Assembly: GCF_963666665.1 (NCBI RefSeq)
Contig: NZ_OY762999.1
Location: forward strand, 295,501 to 359,500
Length of the DNA: 64,000 bases
Direction of reading: 5' to 3'
Source: Maridesulfovibrio sp.
GTDB taxonomy: Bacteria > Desulfobacterota > Desulfovibrionia > Desulfovibrionales > Desulfovibrionaceae
A program made the position numbers and the translations under genes. Positions within the stretch are counted from its first letter, which is position 1. Each line of letters begins with the position of its first letter. The notes below the pieces were generated by a model, which saw nothing but the letters and a program-made list of their open reading frames with translations, searched no databases and was not told the DNA's origin. Positions 17,328 to 26,188 of this stretch are shown here, one piece after another.

Positions 17328-18317
17328 ATGCAGGAACAAAGCACAGTTGAGATGGGTAATATTCACCATGCGCTAATTGATCCGGAAGAGATGGTTATTG
17401 ATCCATCGTTATATACTGACAGCCCACTGCTGGATGACGTGGACCGCATGAGTGATCCTTCTGTCCGGATTTCTGATTCCATGATCATGGGAATGGTGCT
17501 CAAGTTTTTCTATTGCTATGTGCATAAGGGCGGTTTTGATAAACCTGTTCCCCTTGATGAAGTCAGTAAGCTGTGTGAAATGTTCAGTCGCCACCGCAGT
17601 CTCAATGAACCTAATGATGATATTGAGCTTATGAATTACCTGCGCCAGTGGTCTTTTTCCTTACGCATGCTTGCGGATATCACCAAGACCAGTCACATTA
17701 TTCGTTCTATCGTGACTCAGAAAATATCTCCCAAGCTCTTTGAACAGGATGAGTATGTTGGTTTGGACATCGGAACCGGAACCGGAATTCTGCTCCTTGC
17801 CCAGCACATCCATGCCCGCCGCAACGGCTTCAAGAACATCACCCTGTACGGTATTGAGTACGATAAAATGGTGGGTCTGCAGAGCTACAAGATTTTCAAG
17901 GAACTCGGCATTGCTGAAATTATCCTCGGCGATGCCCGTGATGCGAAGAATTACGAACCCTTGATCAATAAGGTCGTAACTTTTGTCTCCAACGAGACCG
18001 TGGCAGCTATGCATCAGCCTTTGCGACGCGAACATTTTGTCTCGATTTGTAGAACATTGTTTCGCACTCTCGGCAAAAACATCAAGGATGCCGCTTTCTT
18101 CCCTGAAGGATTGATTGCTTTCTGTAAGGATATGAATGTATCTGTCCTGCTGGCTAAAAATACAGCCTTTCAGGGTCCCAGAGAATATCACGATATGAAC
18201 TTGTTTCCGCAAGGCATCATAATCGAAGGAAATATTGTTCCACTCCATCAGCTGGGCGAGGAATTGTTGCCTTATCTTTCAGAATGGGCACAGCGCAGGC
18301 TGCCGCGCAGGTGGTAG
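17328..18317 (+). CDS. SAM-dependent methyltransferase, class I
   Basis: A 329-residue protein. The SAM-binding motif I is YVGLDIGTGTGILLLAQHI, followed by ITLYGIEYD (motif II acidic residue), IILGDARD (motif III) and FVSNETVAAM in the place of motif IV. The layout, with a long N-terminal helical region and FLIAFCKDM-type C-terminus, is vaguely like protein arginine methyltransferases, but I cannot name a substrate. I used ATG at 17328, which has AAGGAG 8 nt upstream; the longer frame from 17304 crosses that site. It is followed by a strong terminator. Confidence 0.82.
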   Translation: MQEQSTVEMGNIHHALIDPEEMVIDPSLYTDSPLLDDVDRMSDPSVRISDSMIMGMVLKFFYCYVHKGGFDKPVPLDEVSKLCEMFSRHRSLNEPNDDIELMNYLRQWSFSLRMLADITKTSHIIRSIVTQKISPKLFEQDEYVGLDIGTGTGILLLAQHIHARRNGFKNITLYGIEYDKMVGLQSYKIFKELGIAEIILGDARDAKNYEPLINKVVTFVSNETVAAMHQPLRREHFVSICRTLFRTLGKNIKDAAFFPEGLIAFCKDMNVSVLLAKNTAFQGPREYHDMNLFPQGIIIEGNIVPLHQLGEELLPYLSEWAQRRLPRRW

Positions 18318-18357
18318 ATTCAGCTCTTTACACGACATCATAAATATATAATGATTC

Positions 18358-18387
18358 GCGCGCCTCGCAAGGGGCGCGCTTTTTTTT
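18358..18387 (+). terminator. Rho-independent terminator
   Basis: GCGCGCC (18358-18364) pairs with GGCGCGC (18373-18379), followed by eight T. Confidence 0.92.
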
Positions 18388-18412
18388 ATTTTTAATTTTA
18401 ATGGAGTCCTGT

Positions 18413-19615
18413 TTGAGTTTCGACCAGTTTAAATTTGACATGCGCCTTGTTTCGGGCATCCGTAGTGCCGGATACGAGGTTCCGACCCCTGTACAGTTAA
18501 AGGCTATTCCTGCCGTGCTTCAGGGGCGCGATGTCATGGGCTTGGCCCAGACCGGAACGGGCAAGACAGCTGCTTTTGCATTGCCAGTGCTGCAACGGTT
18601 GCTGGCTGCAGAAGCTGATAAGCGCGGTCCGGTGAGGGTTCTGGTTCTTTCGCCTACCCGAGAACTGGCCATGCAGACTCATGAGACATTCATAGAATTG
18701 GGACGGCAGACCGGAATCCGCAGCGCTGCTGTTTGTGGCGGTGCCGGGATCGGCAAGCAGGCCAAGGAAGTAAAGAAAGTCACTGTGGTCAATGCCACTC
18801 CCGGAAGGCTGCTCGATCTGTTGGAGCGTGAGGAAATCGACTTTTCCCATGTGGATACCCTGATCCTTGATGAAGCTGACCGTATGCTCGATATGGGGTT
18901 CATGGATGAAGTTGAAAAAGTGCTCGCGAAGTTGCCTGACGAGCGGCAGAATCTGATGTTCTCCGCTACCATGCCCGATGAAATCAACGATCTTTCCAAG
19001 AATATTTTGCATGATCCTGAAGTTGTACGGGTGGCAGTTACAGTCAGTGCGGACGGGGTCAGCCAATACAGCTGTCCGGTTCCCCTGCATTTGAAGCAGA
19101 GCTTTCTCAAAGTCCTGCTCAAGGAAATTGAGTTTAATCGGGTATTGGTCTTTGTCCGTACAAAACGTTGGGCCAGAAGACTTGCCCAGCGTCTGGCCAA
19201 GGGCGGTCTGGCTGCTGCGGATCTGCATGGTGATCTTTCCCAGAGCAAGCGTAACCGCACTCTTAATGGTTTCAAATTCGGTGATTTTACTGTGCTTGTC
19301 GCAACCGATCTTGCTGCGCGGGGCATTGATTGTTCCAATATTTCCCACGTGATAAATTACGATATGCCGGACAATGTGGAAATTTTTGTCCACCGTACCG
19401 GCAGGACCGGACGGGCTGATGCCAAGGGCACAGCTTATACTTTTGTTGCGGATGAAGATAAGGCACGGCTTGCCGAGATTGAAGAATCACTCGGTTACGG
19501 ACTGGAACTTTTTTATCTGGATACCTTTAATTACAATGCTCCCAAGCCTGATTTCTCCGCGCCAGTTCCAGATAAAGATGTTCGCAAAAAGCGCAGTACC
19601 CAACATAAAAAGTAA
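18413..19615 (+). CDS. DEAD-box RNA helicase (RhlE-like)
   Basis: A 400-residue ATP-dependent RNA helicase. The Q motif (GYEVPTPVQLKAIP), motif I AQTGTGKT near residue 45, motif II DEAD near 152, motif III SAT near 183, and motif VI HRTGRTGR near 326 are all intact. There is only a short C-terminal tail. I favour the TTG at 18413, giving MSFDQF as in RhlE, because GGAG lies 6 nt upstream; the ATG at 18401 has no ribosome-binding site. It is probably co-transcribed with mtaB, which follows after 22 bp. Confidence 0.93.
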   Translation: MSFDQFKFDMRLVSGIRSAGYEVPTPVQLKAIPAVLQGRDVMGLAQTGTGKTAAFALPVLQRLLAAEADKRGPVRVLVLSPTRELAMQTHETFIELGRQTGIRSAAVCGGAGIGKQAKEVKKVTVVNATPGRLLDLLEREEIDFSHVDTLILDEADRMLDMGFMDEVEKVLAKLPDERQNLMFSATMPDEINDLSKNILHDPEVVRVAVTVSADGVSQYSCPVPLHLKQSFLKVLLKEIEFNRVLVFVRTKRWARRLAQRLAKGGLAAADLHGDLSQSKRNRTLNGFKFGDFTVLVATDLAARGIDCSNISHVINYDMPDNVEIFVHRTGRTGRADAKGTAYTFVADEDKARLAEIEESLGYGLELFYLDTFNYNAPKPDFSAPVPDKDVRKKRSTQHKK

Positions 19616-19637
19616 TAGTTTTATATCTTAAGGCTCC

Positions 19638-20948
19638 ATGTTAAAAGGGGCGGATAATATGGATACGGTAATGAAAAAATTCTGGATCACCACTTTAGGT
19701 TGTAAGATCAACCAATACGAAAGCGAATCTGTGCGCGAACGCTGGCTGCGCATGGGCTATGAACAGGCCGAAAATGATGCCGAGGCCCACGAGATTATTA
19801 TTAACTCCTGCGCTGTAACTCAAGCGGCGCTGCGTGATTTGCGCCAGACTGTGCGTGGTATTAACCGCCGCAACCCGGAAGGGAAAATAATTATCGCCGG
19901 ATGCGCGGCTCAGGTTTTTGCCAAGGAACTGGCAGAACTTCCCGGAGTTGCCGACGTAATCCCGCAGGAACGTAAATTTGAGCTCCTCAAGCTTGAACAT
20001 GGGCCTGAAACTGCTGACGACAAAACATTTTTCCAGCCTTTTGAAATTGATGACTACGAACGCTCAAGGGCGGTGGTCAAAGTTCAGGACGGCTGTTCCC
20101 ATCGCTGTACCTACTGCATCGTACCGATTACCAGAGGGCCGAGTGTGAGCCGCGCTGCGGATGATGTACTCAAAGAAATCGGTCGTCTGCTTGAGGCAGG
20201 ATTCCGCGAGATGATCATAAGCGGTATTAACTTGAGCCATTACGGCCGTGAGTTTGAAGAGAAGATTGATTTCTGGGATCTCATGGAGCGTATTGAAGAT
20301 GAGTTCGGCTCAGAGTGGGGAGGGCGTGCGAGGTTGCGCATCAGTTCCCTTGAACCGGGGCAGCTTAAAGAACGGGCGTTGGAAATTTTTGCCAATTCTA
20401 AGCTGATCTGCCCGCAGCTGCATCTTTCCCTGCAAAGCGGTGATCGGCAGGTCCTTAAGCGCATGGGCCGAGGCCATTACAAGCCTGAAGACGTGCTGGT
20501 CTTTCTGGACAAGCTTAAGGACATATGGCCTGTTTTTGGGCTTGGAGCGGATATTTTGACCGGTTTTCCCGGTGAAACAGAGGAAGAATTCAATAATACG
20601 CTTGAATTTTGCCGTAAACTTCCTCTTTCTTATGCGCACGTTTTTCCGTACTCTATACGTCCGGGCACCGCAGCCGCTTCCATGAAGGGGCAGTTGGACG
20701 GCCCGACAAAGAAGGAAAGGGGCCGGATTCTGCGTGAGCTGGTCGAAGAAAAGAAGCAGGAATTCCTGCTGAAAATTTTAGAAATGGACTCATTGAAAGT
20801 CCTTTTTCAAAATAAGAACAAGGGCATTTGTGAATTTTATTCCACCTGTATTCTGGAGGAAGGATTCGAAAATAAAGTGCCCCGCGATTTAGTAGAAGTA
20901 AAACCCGTACGTGCTGACAAAGACAGCATGCTGGTAGAAATAAAATAA
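19638..20948 (+). CDS. mtaB: tRNA (N6-threonylcarbamoyladenosine-37-C2)-methylthiotransferase
   Basis: A 436-residue radical SAM enzyme of the MiaB/RimO group. It has the N-terminal methylthiotransferase domain (ITTLGCKINQYESE, NSCAVT, AGCAAQ) whose three cysteines hold the auxiliary cluster, then the radical SAM motif in QDGCSHRCTYCIVP near residue 151, and a C-terminal TRAM-like region. CKINQYES and the short TRAM tail favour the MtaB subgroup, which converts t6A37 to ms2t6A in ANN-decoding tRNAs. ATG 19659 or 19671 are alternative starts; sequence homology starts only at about residue 13. Confidence 0.88.
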   Translation: MLKGADNMDTVMKKFWITTLGCKINQYESESVRERWLRMGYEQAENDAEAHEIIINSCAVTQAALRDLRQTVRGINRRNPEGKIIIAGCAAQVFAKELAELPGVADVIPQERKFELLKLEHGPETADDKTFFQPFEIDDYERSRAVVKVQDGCSHRCTYCIVPITRGPSVSRAADDVLKEIGRLLEAGFREMIISGINLSHYGREFEEKIDFWDLMERIEDEFGSEWGGRARLRISSLEPGQLKERALEIFANSKLICPQLHLSLQSGDRQVLKRMGRGHYKPEDVLVFLDKLKDIWPVFGLGADILTGFPGETEEEFNNTLEFCRKLPLSYAHVFPYSIRPGTAAASMKGQLDGPTKKERGRILRELVEEKKQEFLLKILEMDSLKVLFQNKNKGICEFYSTCILEEGFENKVPRDLVEVKPVRADKDSMLVEIK

Positions 20949-20957
20949 TTTAATTTA

Positions 20958-21040
20958 CCCCGGCGAAGCCTATTAAAGTTTTTGAAGAGTCCAGAGAAAT
21001 TTTTTGAAAAAAATTTGGACCTAGGAGAGCCGCCGGAGGC
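20958..21040. repeat. Structured intergenic element between mtaB and yicC
   Basis: An 83-bp imperfect palindrome. The outer arms are CCCCGGCG and CGCCGGAGG; the inner stem is TCC...AAATTTTTT against AAAAAATTTGGA with a single-G loop at 21006. The GCCGGAGGC arm recurs at 4370-4378 and 11207-11215. I recall similar elements in Desulfovibrio intergenic regions, but cannot verify this here. Confidence 0.45.
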
Positions 21041-21053
21041 CAAGGAGCAATAA

Positions 21054-21935
21054 ATGCCCGTAAGTATGACCGGTTTTGGTCGCGCTGAGACCACAGAAGA
21101 CAAATGGAGCCATGTTTGGGAAATCCGCAGTGTTAACTCCCGTTTTCTGGACCTGAAATGGCGTCTGCCCAACTCCCTGCGCGGTTATGAATCCCGTTGG
21201 GAAAAGATTGTCCGTAAATACGGTTCCCGCGGTCGTGTGGACCTCTCTCTGAACCTTGAAGTTTTCAGCACTGAACTGCTGGGCATCAGCCTGAACCAGT
21301 TGCAGGCCAAAGCCATGGTTGATCAGCTTAAAGAAATGGCTGCTGCCGACGGCGTGGAATTTACTCCGGACTATAACCGTCTGTTCAATATTTCCGGTAT
21401 CTGGCGCGATGCTTCCAGTGAACCAGATCCGCAGATGGCAAAGTCCATCAGCGAAGGTCTGGAAAAAGCGCTGGCAAACTGGAAGGAGTCCAGAGAAGAC
21501 GAAGGCGAAGACCTTGTTCGCGACCTTGAAGAGCGTTTCACCCTGCTCAAGGAATATACCGAGAAGGTAAAAGTTAAGGTTCCTGAAATTCTTGAGACCA
21601 AACGCGAGTCTTTGATTGAGCGTGTGAAAGGAAACATGGAAAATCTGGGCGCGGAATACATTGAAGACCGCATGGTGCAGGAAGTTGCTATCCTGACCGA
21701 CAAGCTGGATGTTTCCGAAGAAATTACCAGACTTGATGCCCACCTTGAGCGTATCTTCGAAGTTTTGCGCAACAACAAGGACGCCGGTAAGCGCCTTGAT
21801 TTCCTGCTGCAGGAAACTTTCAGGGAAATCAACACCTGTGGTAACAAGTGTCAGGATTTCGAAGTAAGCAGGATTGTGGTCGAGTTCAAGGCCGAGCTTG
21901 AAAAGTGCCGTGAACAGGTCCAAAACATTGAGTAA
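21054..21935 (+). CDS. yicC: YicC/YloC family endoribonuclease
   Basis: A 293-residue protein. The start MPVSMTGFGRAE and the following WEIRSVNSRFLDLKWRLP are diagnostic of the family, and the C-terminus KRLDFLLQETFREINTCGNKCQD (DUF1732 part) is complete. YicC proteins are hexameric endoribonucleases reported to degrade small RNAs in E. coli. RBS AAGGAG is 8 nt before ATG. It starts a tight run with remA, gmk and pyrF, an arrangement shared by many Firmicutes and deltaproteobacteria. Confidence 0.94.
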   Translation: MPVSMTGFGRAETTEDKWSHVWEIRSVNSRFLDLKWRLPNSLRGYESRWEKIVRKYGSRGRVDLSLNLEVFSTELLGISLNQLQAKAMVDQLKEMAAADGVEFTPDYNRLFNISGIWRDASSEPDPQMAKSISEGLEKALANWKESREDEGEDLVRDLEERFTLLKEYTEKVKVKVPEILETKRESLIERVKGNMENLGAEYIEDRMVQEVAILTDKLDVSEEITRLDAHLERIFEVLRNNKDAGKRLDFLLQETFREINTCGNKCQDFEVSRIVVEFKAELEKCREQVQNIE

Positions 21936-21944
21936 TCCGGTAAA

Positions 21945-22205
21945 ATGCAGAAGCAGACATTATTAAATATCGGTTTTGGTAACTTCGTGGTTTCAAGCCG
22001 CGTGATAACCATCGTCAACCCTTCCTCTTCCCCCATGCGTAGACTGCGTGAGGATGCCAGACAGGAAGGGCGGTTGGTAGACGCAACTCAGGGCCGTAAA
22101 ACCCGTTCAATTATTGTTACTGACTCCAATCATGTCATCCTTTCGGCAATTCAGGCGGAAACCATCGGGCACCGCTATACTTCCGAGGAGGTTGATAATG
22201 ACTGA
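21945..22205 (+). CDS. remA: RemA family protein (DUF370)
   Basis: An 86-residue protein with LLNIGFGNFVVSSRVITIV, DARQEGRLVDATQGRKTRSIIV and AETIGHRY, the entire conserved core of DUF370. In Bacillus, RemA is a DNA-binding activator of matrix and osmoprotection genes; a role in this organism is unknown. It begins 9 bp after yicC and its stop overlaps the start of gmk by 8 bp, indicating translational coupling. Confidence 0.93.
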   Translation: MQKQTLLNIGFGNFVVSSRVITIVNPSSSPMRRLREDARQEGRLVDATQGRKTRSIIVTDSNHVILSAIQAETIGHRYTSEEVDND

Positions 22206-22830
22206 TCGACGTATCCCGGAGAAAAAAGGGCAGGTGCTGGTTCTCTGCGCTCCGTCCGGTACTGGAAAAAGTACGCTGGTAAAAAAACTGCGCGAAGAGT
22301 TTCCTCGGATCGGCTTTTCAATTTCCTGCACCACACGTGACCCTCGTGAAGGTGAAGAGGACGGTAAGGATTATTTTTTCCTCAGCGTTGATCAATTCAA
22401 CGAAAAACTTGAAGCCGGGGAATTTGCGGAATGGGCTGAGGTTCATGGCAATTTTTACGGCACTCCGAAAGAACCGGTTGAAAAGATGCTCTTCAAGGGC
22501 ATGGATATCCTTTTCGACATTGATTTTCAGGGGTGCATGCAGCTGATGGAATCAATGCCTGATGGGATTTTTGTCTTCCTGATGCCACCGTCCTACGGTG
22601 AATTGCGCAAGCGTCTTGAAGGGCGCAACACCGATACTGTGCATGTCATCAACCGCCGCATGATGAATGCCATGAAAGAAATGGCCTCCGCGCCGAAGTT
22701 TGAATATTGGATCGTTAATGATGATCTGGACAAAGCTTATTCCGAACTGAAGGCTATTTATCTTGCCGGAAAAAATCGTCCCTGCAGCAATCCGGGACTT
22801 CTTGAAAGTATTTTAAGCACTTGGGAGTAA
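22198..22830 (+). CDS. gmk: Guanylate kinase
   Basis: A 210-residue enzyme that phosphorylates GMP to GDP. P-loop APSGTGKST at residues 18-26, the GMP-binding SCTTRDPREGEEDGKDYFF, EWAEVHGNFYGTP, and DIDFQG are all present. ATG at 22198 has GAGGAGG 6 nt upstream inside the end of remA; longer frames from 22114 overlap remA heavily and lack a site. pyrF follows 1 bp after the stop. Confidence 0.97.
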   Translation: MTDRRIPEKKGQVLVLCAPSGTGKSTLVKKLREEFPRIGFSISCTTRDPREGEEDGKDYFFLSVDQFNEKLEAGEFAEWAEVHGNFYGTPKEPVEKMLFKGMDILFDIDFQGCMQLMESMPDGIFVFLMPPSYGELRKRLEGRNTDTVHVINRRMMNAMKEMASAPKFEYWIVNDDLDKAYSELKAIYLAGKNRPCSNPGLLESILSTWE

Positions 22831-22831
22831 T

Positions 22832-23524
22832 ATGTCTGAATTAGTAGTAGCCCTTGATTTTAAAGATGCGCAGAGTGCTATTGAAATGGCTGAAAAAGTA
22901 CGCGGAGTAGCCCCTTGGGTGAAAGTCGGTCTTGAACTTTTCTGCGCTGAAGGACCTGAGATTATTACCCGTTTTAAAGAAATGGGTTTCAAGGTTTTTG
23001 TGGACCTGAAATTTTTTGACATTCCCAATACTGTTAAAGGTGCAGTTCGTTCCGCAACCCGTGCCGGAGCCGATATGCTCAGTCTGCACGCACTGGGCGG
23101 TGAGCGTATGGCCATTGCAGCACGCGAAGGCCGCGCTGAAGGAGCAGGGGGTGAAGCAGGACCGCTGCTCATGGCTATTACCATCCTGACCAGCATGGAC
23201 GAAGATGATATTCCCTTCCCGGTTCCTGATGGACTGGGGGCTGCGGTTCTCGATCTGGCTCTGGCCTCATCTCAGGCAGGGCTTGACGGTGTGGTCTGCT
23301 CCGGGCTGGAAGTGGAAGCCATCAAGGAAAAATGCGGCAAGGATTTTCTGGCCCTGACTCCGGGCATCCGTCCCGCTTCAGTTTCTGATGATCAGCGCAG
23401 GGTTGTTACCCCGTCTCAGGCCGTGGATCGCGGTTCCAACTTCCTTGTTGTCGGCAGGCCCATTACCGGAGCAGAAAGTCCGGCTGAAGCTGCACGCAGG
23501 ATAGTAGCTGAAATGAATTCTTAA
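22832..23524 (+). CDS. pyrF: Orotidine 5'-phosphate decarboxylase
   Basis: A 230-residue TIM-barrel enzyme catalysing the last step of UMP synthesis. VVALDF at the N-terminus, the catalytic FVDLKFFDIPNTV (Asp-Lys-Asp), LTPGIRP and the phosphate-binding VVGRPIT are intact. Length is normal for the group I enzyme. It is coupled to gmk with a 1-bp gap, so purine and pyrimidine nucleotide steps are co-expressed here. Confidence 0.97.
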   Translation: MSELVVALDFKDAQSAIEMAEKVRGVAPWVKVGLELFCAEGPEIITRFKEMGFKVFVDLKFFDIPNTVKGAVRSATRAGADMLSLHALGGERMAIAAREGRAEGAGGEAGPLLMAITILTSMDEDDIPFPVPDGLGAAVLDLALASSQAGLDGVVCSGLEVEAIKEKCGKDFLALTPGIRPASVSDDQRRVVTPSQAVDRGSNFLVVGRPITGAESPAEAARRIVAEMNS

Positions 23525-23535
23525 GGGAGGTTGTT

Positions 23536-24360
23536 ATGGCTGCCAGCCGAATTTCCGGAGTGTTCTCGTCCAGTACCGAATCAACCGTCGGTACCGGAAC
23601 CACCACCCGCCAGTCCGTACAAAAGACTTACTGGTTTGTGGAAGAGCAGAGTACCGGTGCGTTGGAAGTGCAGCCACTGAACAGCAATAATGTCCCTTCC
23701 GGGCCGAAGATGACAGTTGAACGGGATAAGTTTCTCGATCATTATAATCCGGAACCGGAGTATTATGCCCAATTTGTGCGGCCCAGTATGGATGCCCTGA
23801 ACGGCTCCATTAAGCGAGGGGAAGGGCATCGCGCTAATGGCGAAAGCTATAGCGCAGAGTATGAGTTCGGGCACGCCATTGATGTGGACGAAGAAAATGT
23901 GCGGGCCAATTTCGGCCTCGGTTTGACCTACCTCGAGCGCGGGGAAACCTCCCGTGCCGAGGATGTCTTCCGCAGACTGGTGGATATCGGAGCCATTTAC
24001 GAGCCGCAGCATAAACACCTGTTCAATGATTTCGGTATCAACCTGCGCCGCAACGGAATGATCGAGCAGGCTCTTGAGTATTATCACAAGGCTGAAGAGA
24101 TCAGTAAGCATGACGAGAATCTCTGCTTGAATATTGCCCGTGCCTATTACGAGAAAGGCAGCTTTGATAGTTGCATCAAGTACATAAAGAAATCTCTGAA
24201 GTTGAATCCTGAATTGGAAGAGGGACTTATGTTCTGGTCCTATCTTAAAGGCATCGGTTATATTTCAGACGAAGAAGATACTCTTAATATTGATATTGAA
24301 GCCTTTGAGAAGAAACAAGAGAAAGACGGTCCCATCATAGATCTTGAGATAGATTTCTAG
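23536..24360 (+). CDS. Tetratricopeptide repeat protein
   Basis: A 274-residue soluble protein. After a Ser/Thr-rich N-terminal stretch of about 30 residues and a small domain (KTYWFVEEQSTGALEVQPL), residues 105-225 contain about three to four TPR units (VRANFGLGLTYLERGETSRAEDVF, FNDFGINLRRNGMIEQALEYYHKA, LCLNIARAYYEKGSFDSCIKYI). The acidic C-terminal tail (IDIEAFEKKQEKDGPIIDLEIDF) may be disordered. RBS GGGAGG. It sits between pyrF and recJ in one operon-like run. Partner unknown. Confidence 0.85.
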   Translation: MAASRISGVFSSSTESTVGTGTTTRQSVQKTYWFVEEQSTGALEVQPLNSNNVPSGPKMTVERDKFLDHYNPEPEYYAQFVRPSMDALNGSIKRGEGHRANGESYSAEYEFGHAIDVDEENVRANFGLGLTYLERGETSRAEDVFRRLVDIGAIYEPQHKHLFNDFGINLRRNGMIEQALEYYHKAEEISKHDENLCLNIARAYYEKGSFDSCIKYIKKSLKLNPELEEGLMFWSYLKGIGYISDEEDTLNIDIEAFEKKQEKDGPIIDLEIDF

Positions 24361-24384
24361 CCTGAAAATCCACGGAGCCACCAA

Positions 24385-26118
24385 TTGCCTAAAATCTGGA
24401 AGCTTAGAAGTGAGGAGGAACTTCCCTCCTCCATACCTGCTATTGCTGATGAACTCGGTATTACCGAACTGCTTGCGGAAATCCTTTGGAATCGTGGTTT
24501 TCAGAGCCGTGAAGATATGGATCTTTTTCTTTCTCCCGGTCTGCGCAACCTCTGCCGTCCCACGGAAATCCCCGGACTGGAGTTGGCGGCTCAGGTTCTG
24601 GCTGATGGGCTTGCAGCAGGCAAGAAAATGGCCGTCTGGGGCGACTACGACGTTGATGGCGTAACCTCTACCGCTGTGGTTAAGACTTTTCTTGCCGATC
24701 GTGGTTACGAATGCGACCACTATCTGCCCAACCGTCTGGAAGAAGGCTACGGCCTCAATGTGGATGGAATCAGGAAATTACATGAACAGGGCATAACTCT
24801 GCTTTTGACCGTGGACTGCGGGATTACCAACAACGCTGAAATTGCCGCAGCCAACGAGCTGGGTATGACCGTTGTTGTTTCCGACCACCATCTTCCCGGT
24901 GAAGAGCTTCCTCCTGCTGCAGCTATTTGCAACCCCCGGCTCACAGAATATAACGGACAGACCTTCGAAGAGTGCCAATGTGCGACTTTGGCAGGTGTTG
25001 GCGTGGCTTTCATGCTCATGGCACAGCTGAACAGGCTGTTGCCCGGTGATCCTGCGGATGTGCGCGCTTATCTTGATTTCGTAGCTCTCGGCACCATTGC
25101 AGACGTGGTGGAACTTCAGGGCCAGAACCGCATTCTGGTCAAGAACGGGCTGCTCTTGCTCAAAGAAGCCAAGCGTCCCGGTCTGGCCGCGCTCAAGGTA
25201 GTCAGTGGCTATGACATGTTTGCAGCTATCGGTGCCGGACAGGTCGGTTTCGGGCTGGCTCCGCGTATCAATGCTTCCGGGCGTATGGGTGATCCTGGCA
25301 GGGCGCTTCAGTTGCTCATGGCCGAAGATATGGAAACCGCTAGGCCTATTGCCAAGGTTCTGGATGATTTGAACACCGAGCGCCGTGCTGAAGAAGACCG
25401 TATTTTGCAGGAAGCACTTGCTCAGGCTGAGGAGCATATCAAGAGGGATAACCGGGCCGGATTGGTGCTTTATTCAAAAAGCTGGCATCCGGGGATCATC
25501 GGTATTGTGGCTTCCCGCGTAGTAGAAAAATTTTATCGCCCCACCGTTATGCTTTGTGAGGAGAACGGAGTCGTCAAAGGATCGGCCCGTTCCATTAAGG
25601 AATTTCATATTCACGAAGGCCTGACCACCATGTCCGAGCTTTTCCTTAACTTCGGTGGCCATAAGCTGGCAGCCGGGATGTCTTTCAAAGCTGAGTTTCT
25701 TCCCGAATTTCGGGAGCGTTTTGATCAGGCGGTTATTGATAAGATCGGTTCTGAGCCGCTTAAGGCTTCGCTCAAGGTTGACCGTGAATTGCCGCTGGAA
25801 AATATTGATTACGTGCTGCTCAAGGAGCTTGAGCTCATGCAGCCGTTCGGTATGGGCAACCCGGAACCTGTCTTCACCACCCCTCCGGTGGAAGTTCTGG
25901 AACGCAGGCCCATGGGCAAGGCACACGTAAAACTTACCGTCACCGATCTTGAAAAGACCCGCAAAATGCCCGCCAAGGCATGGCGCATGGCTGAAGAACT
26001 CGGTTCCGAACTCATCGGTTCCACCATGCGTTTTGCTTTCTCTCCCAAGATAGATAAGTTCAACGGTATCCCGACCATTGAACTTACCATTCGAGATTAT
26101 ACAAGAAGACGTGGCTGA
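24385..26118 (+). CDS. recJ: Single-stranded-DNA exonuclease RecJ
   Basis: A 577-residue DHH-family 5'-3' exonuclease used in recombination and mismatch repair. The first DHH motif is WGDYDVDGVTSTA near residue 85, then LLTVDCGIT and VVSDHHLPGEELP; GFGLAPRINASGRMGDP and the DHHA1 motif GIIGIVASRVVEKFYRP follow, with GGHKLAAGMSF near residue 420 and a C-terminal OB-like domain. The start is TTG (GGAG 7 nt upstream, in the spacer after the TPR gene). No ATG precedes the conserved region. Confidence 0.96.
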   Translation: MPKIWKLRSEEELPSSIPAIADELGITELLAEILWNRGFQSREDMDLFLSPGLRNLCRPTEIPGLELAAQVLADGLAAGKKMAVWGDYDVDGVTSTAVVKTFLADRGYECDHYLPNRLEEGYGLNVDGIRKLHEQGITLLLTVDCGITNNAEIAAANELGMTVVVSDHHLPGEELPPAAAICNPRLTEYNGQTFEECQCATLAGVGVAFMLMAQLNRLLPGDPADVRAYLDFVALGTIADVVELQGQNRILVKNGLLLLKEAKRPGLAALKVVSGYDMFAAIGAGQVGFGLAPRINASGRMGDPGRALQLLMAEDMETARPIAKVLDDLNTERRAEEDRILQEALAQAEEHIKRDNRAGLVLYSKSWHPGIIGIVASRVVEKFYRPTVMLCEENGVVKGSARSIKEFHIHEGLTTMSELFLNFGGHKLAAGMSFKAEFLPEFRERFDQAVIDKIGSEPLKASLKVDRELPLENIDYVLLKELELMQPFGMGNPEPVFTTPPVEVLERRPMGKAHVKLTVTDLEKTRKMPAKAWRMAEELGSELIGSTMRFAFSPKIDKFNGIPTIELTIRDYTRRRG

Positions 26119-26188
26119 TGCGCTACGCGATTGACGAGTTGATAAGGGGAAGACCTTCTACTCTCCCTAGTTGGGAATAATGGAGATG

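Noticed and set aside
18497..19393. 298-codon minus-strand frame opposite the DEAD-box helicase
   Set aside because: The helicase motifs are complete on the plus strand; this frame is a shadow.
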